Source: Macrothele yani (Eukaryota; Arthropoda; Arachnida; Araneae; Macrothelidae). From it: a stretch of 64,000 nucleotides of DNA. The notes under the pieces were generated by a model. The model made no database searches. It was given only the letters and a program-made list of their open reading frames with translations, and was not told where the DNA came from. Shown here in pieces: positions 63,198-64,000 of this stretch (its first letter is position 1; each line of letters starts with the position of its first letter). The stretch covers positions 49,556,905 through 49,620,904 of the forward strand of contig CM077010.1 of the NCBI GenBank assembly GCA_039090855.1, in the 5' to 3' direction. Made by a program: the position numbers and the translations under genes.

Positions 63198-63592
63198 AGC
63201 TTGTCCCGAAACAACTAAGAATGTTTTTATAAAAAATGTGCAATACTGCGTTCGACCTTGGCACGAGTCTTGAAGAAACGGTAGTCGTTGTATTAACCAT
63301 AGCAACCGGCGACACCTGTTTATCACGCATGCGTCGTCGGTAGCGCTCAGTTTAACAAGCATTGTTTCGGGAACCTCTAACAAGTGTTTTCGGGCTCTGA
63401 TTTTTTCGAGAAAATGGGTGTGAAAGAAAAACAAAGATGCGCCATTAAATTTTGCTGTCGACTTAAGAAGTCCTTTGGGGGACTTTTTGTCTTATGCAAG
63501 AGGCTTATGAAAATGAATGTCTAGGAAAATCAACAATTTACAGATGGCATAAAGAATTTATCGATGGTCGTGAGTCGGCCGCTTTGAAACCA
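63198..63592 (+). mobile_element. Mariner-like element H, copy 2, 3'-truncated
   Basis: The end 'gcttgtcccgaaacaacta' with TATA before it matches copy 1. The ATG near 63414 opens MGVKEKQRCAIKFCCRLKKS, then shifts; STIYRWHKEFIDGRESAAL-like sequence follows. Similarity to copy 1 stops near 63592. Confidence 0.83.
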
Positions 63593-64000
63593 GGCAGGAA
63601 ATTTTCGTCTTGTGGTCCACTACAGAAACACGTGTATCTATAAGTGAGCATTTTCTTCACGAAAAAAAATTCTGTTAACTCCTGTGTGAAAGAGAACTGT
63701 TGATATATGCATTGTAAAACTAATTCAGCTGTGATCAAATTTTAACAGCAATTTAAAAGTGAAAGAATTAAAACATCCACTCATGACTGAATGTAGCTTC
63801 AACTCATGCTCAAAACCGGGTGCTGTACCAGATTATTATATGAATTCGGCCACTAAGGGGCCGTCCATAAAATACCTCCGAGATTACAGGGAGAGGGGGT
63901 TCCTGACAACCGGACTAAATGTGACATAGGGGAGTGGAAAGTTTAGTAATTCGGACGTCCAGCGGCAAAAATATAATAGATGGTATTTCTTCGTTTAGTT
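63593..64000. other. No recognisable feature to window end
   Basis: No repeat or ORF of known family is seen. Confidence 0.35.

Overview
This window is eukaryotic, almost certainly invertebrate, repeat-dense DNA. I recognise no intact host gene. Nearly everything identifiable is a transposable element or a tandem repeat derived from one. Abundant decayed Tc1/mariner families, an RTE-type LINE ending in (GATGAT)n, several tRNA-headed SINE-like families and an LTR relic fit an arthropod best. A chelicerate is my guess from memory of similar Tc1 families, but the sequence alone does not prove it.

Layout. 1-2000: duplicated unclassified repeats and a SINE cluster mixed with a tandem array made from the SINE body. 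3420-5350: short tandem repeats and a head-to-head inverted satellite. 5690-6650: an unassigned, possibly gag/ORF1-like coding relic. 7940-9650: a Tc1-like element with a 32-bp minisatellite inside its transposase gene. 9930-10185: a TCTCTG microsatellite. 10984-13181: a mariner-like relic followed by Tc1 family A copy 1. 13789-17664: the most interesting object, a ~3.9-kb element with ~250-290-bp terminal inverted repeats enclosing a decayed gene of a conserved family of unknown function. 17937-26624: five Tc1/mariner-type elements, one split by a solo LTR and one containing another. 27168-29995: minisatellite, tRNA-like repeats and a mariner interrupted by a second element. 30255-36473: Tc1 family D copy 1, a degenerate minisatellite, a tRNA-headed repeat in inverted and direct copies, and an RTE 3' fragment. 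37012-41475: a composite repeat carrying nuclear-receptor-like DR1 motifs, a Tc1 relic, a pogo-like element holding a SINE, and an RTE fragment. 41504-51740: Tc1 family F, two long RTE copies, and a LINE RNase H relic. 52471-58617: four Tc1/mariner elements laid end to end, one of them hit by a hAT element that holds an RTE fragment that itself holds the DR1 repeat. 58780-64000: SINEs (one nested), a palindromic tRNA-headed repeat and a truncated mariner.

The protein-coding remnants are all mobile-element enzymes (DDE transposases, RTE endonuclease/reverse transcriptase, RNase H) except the 13.8-17.7-kb family and the 6.1-kb ORF. No copy looks fully autonomous: each has stops, frameshifts, deletions or insertions. 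Nesting gives relative ages; for example Tc1 C is older than Tc1 A copy 2, and Tc1 E is older than hAT, which is older than the RTE fragment, which is older than the DR1 repeat.
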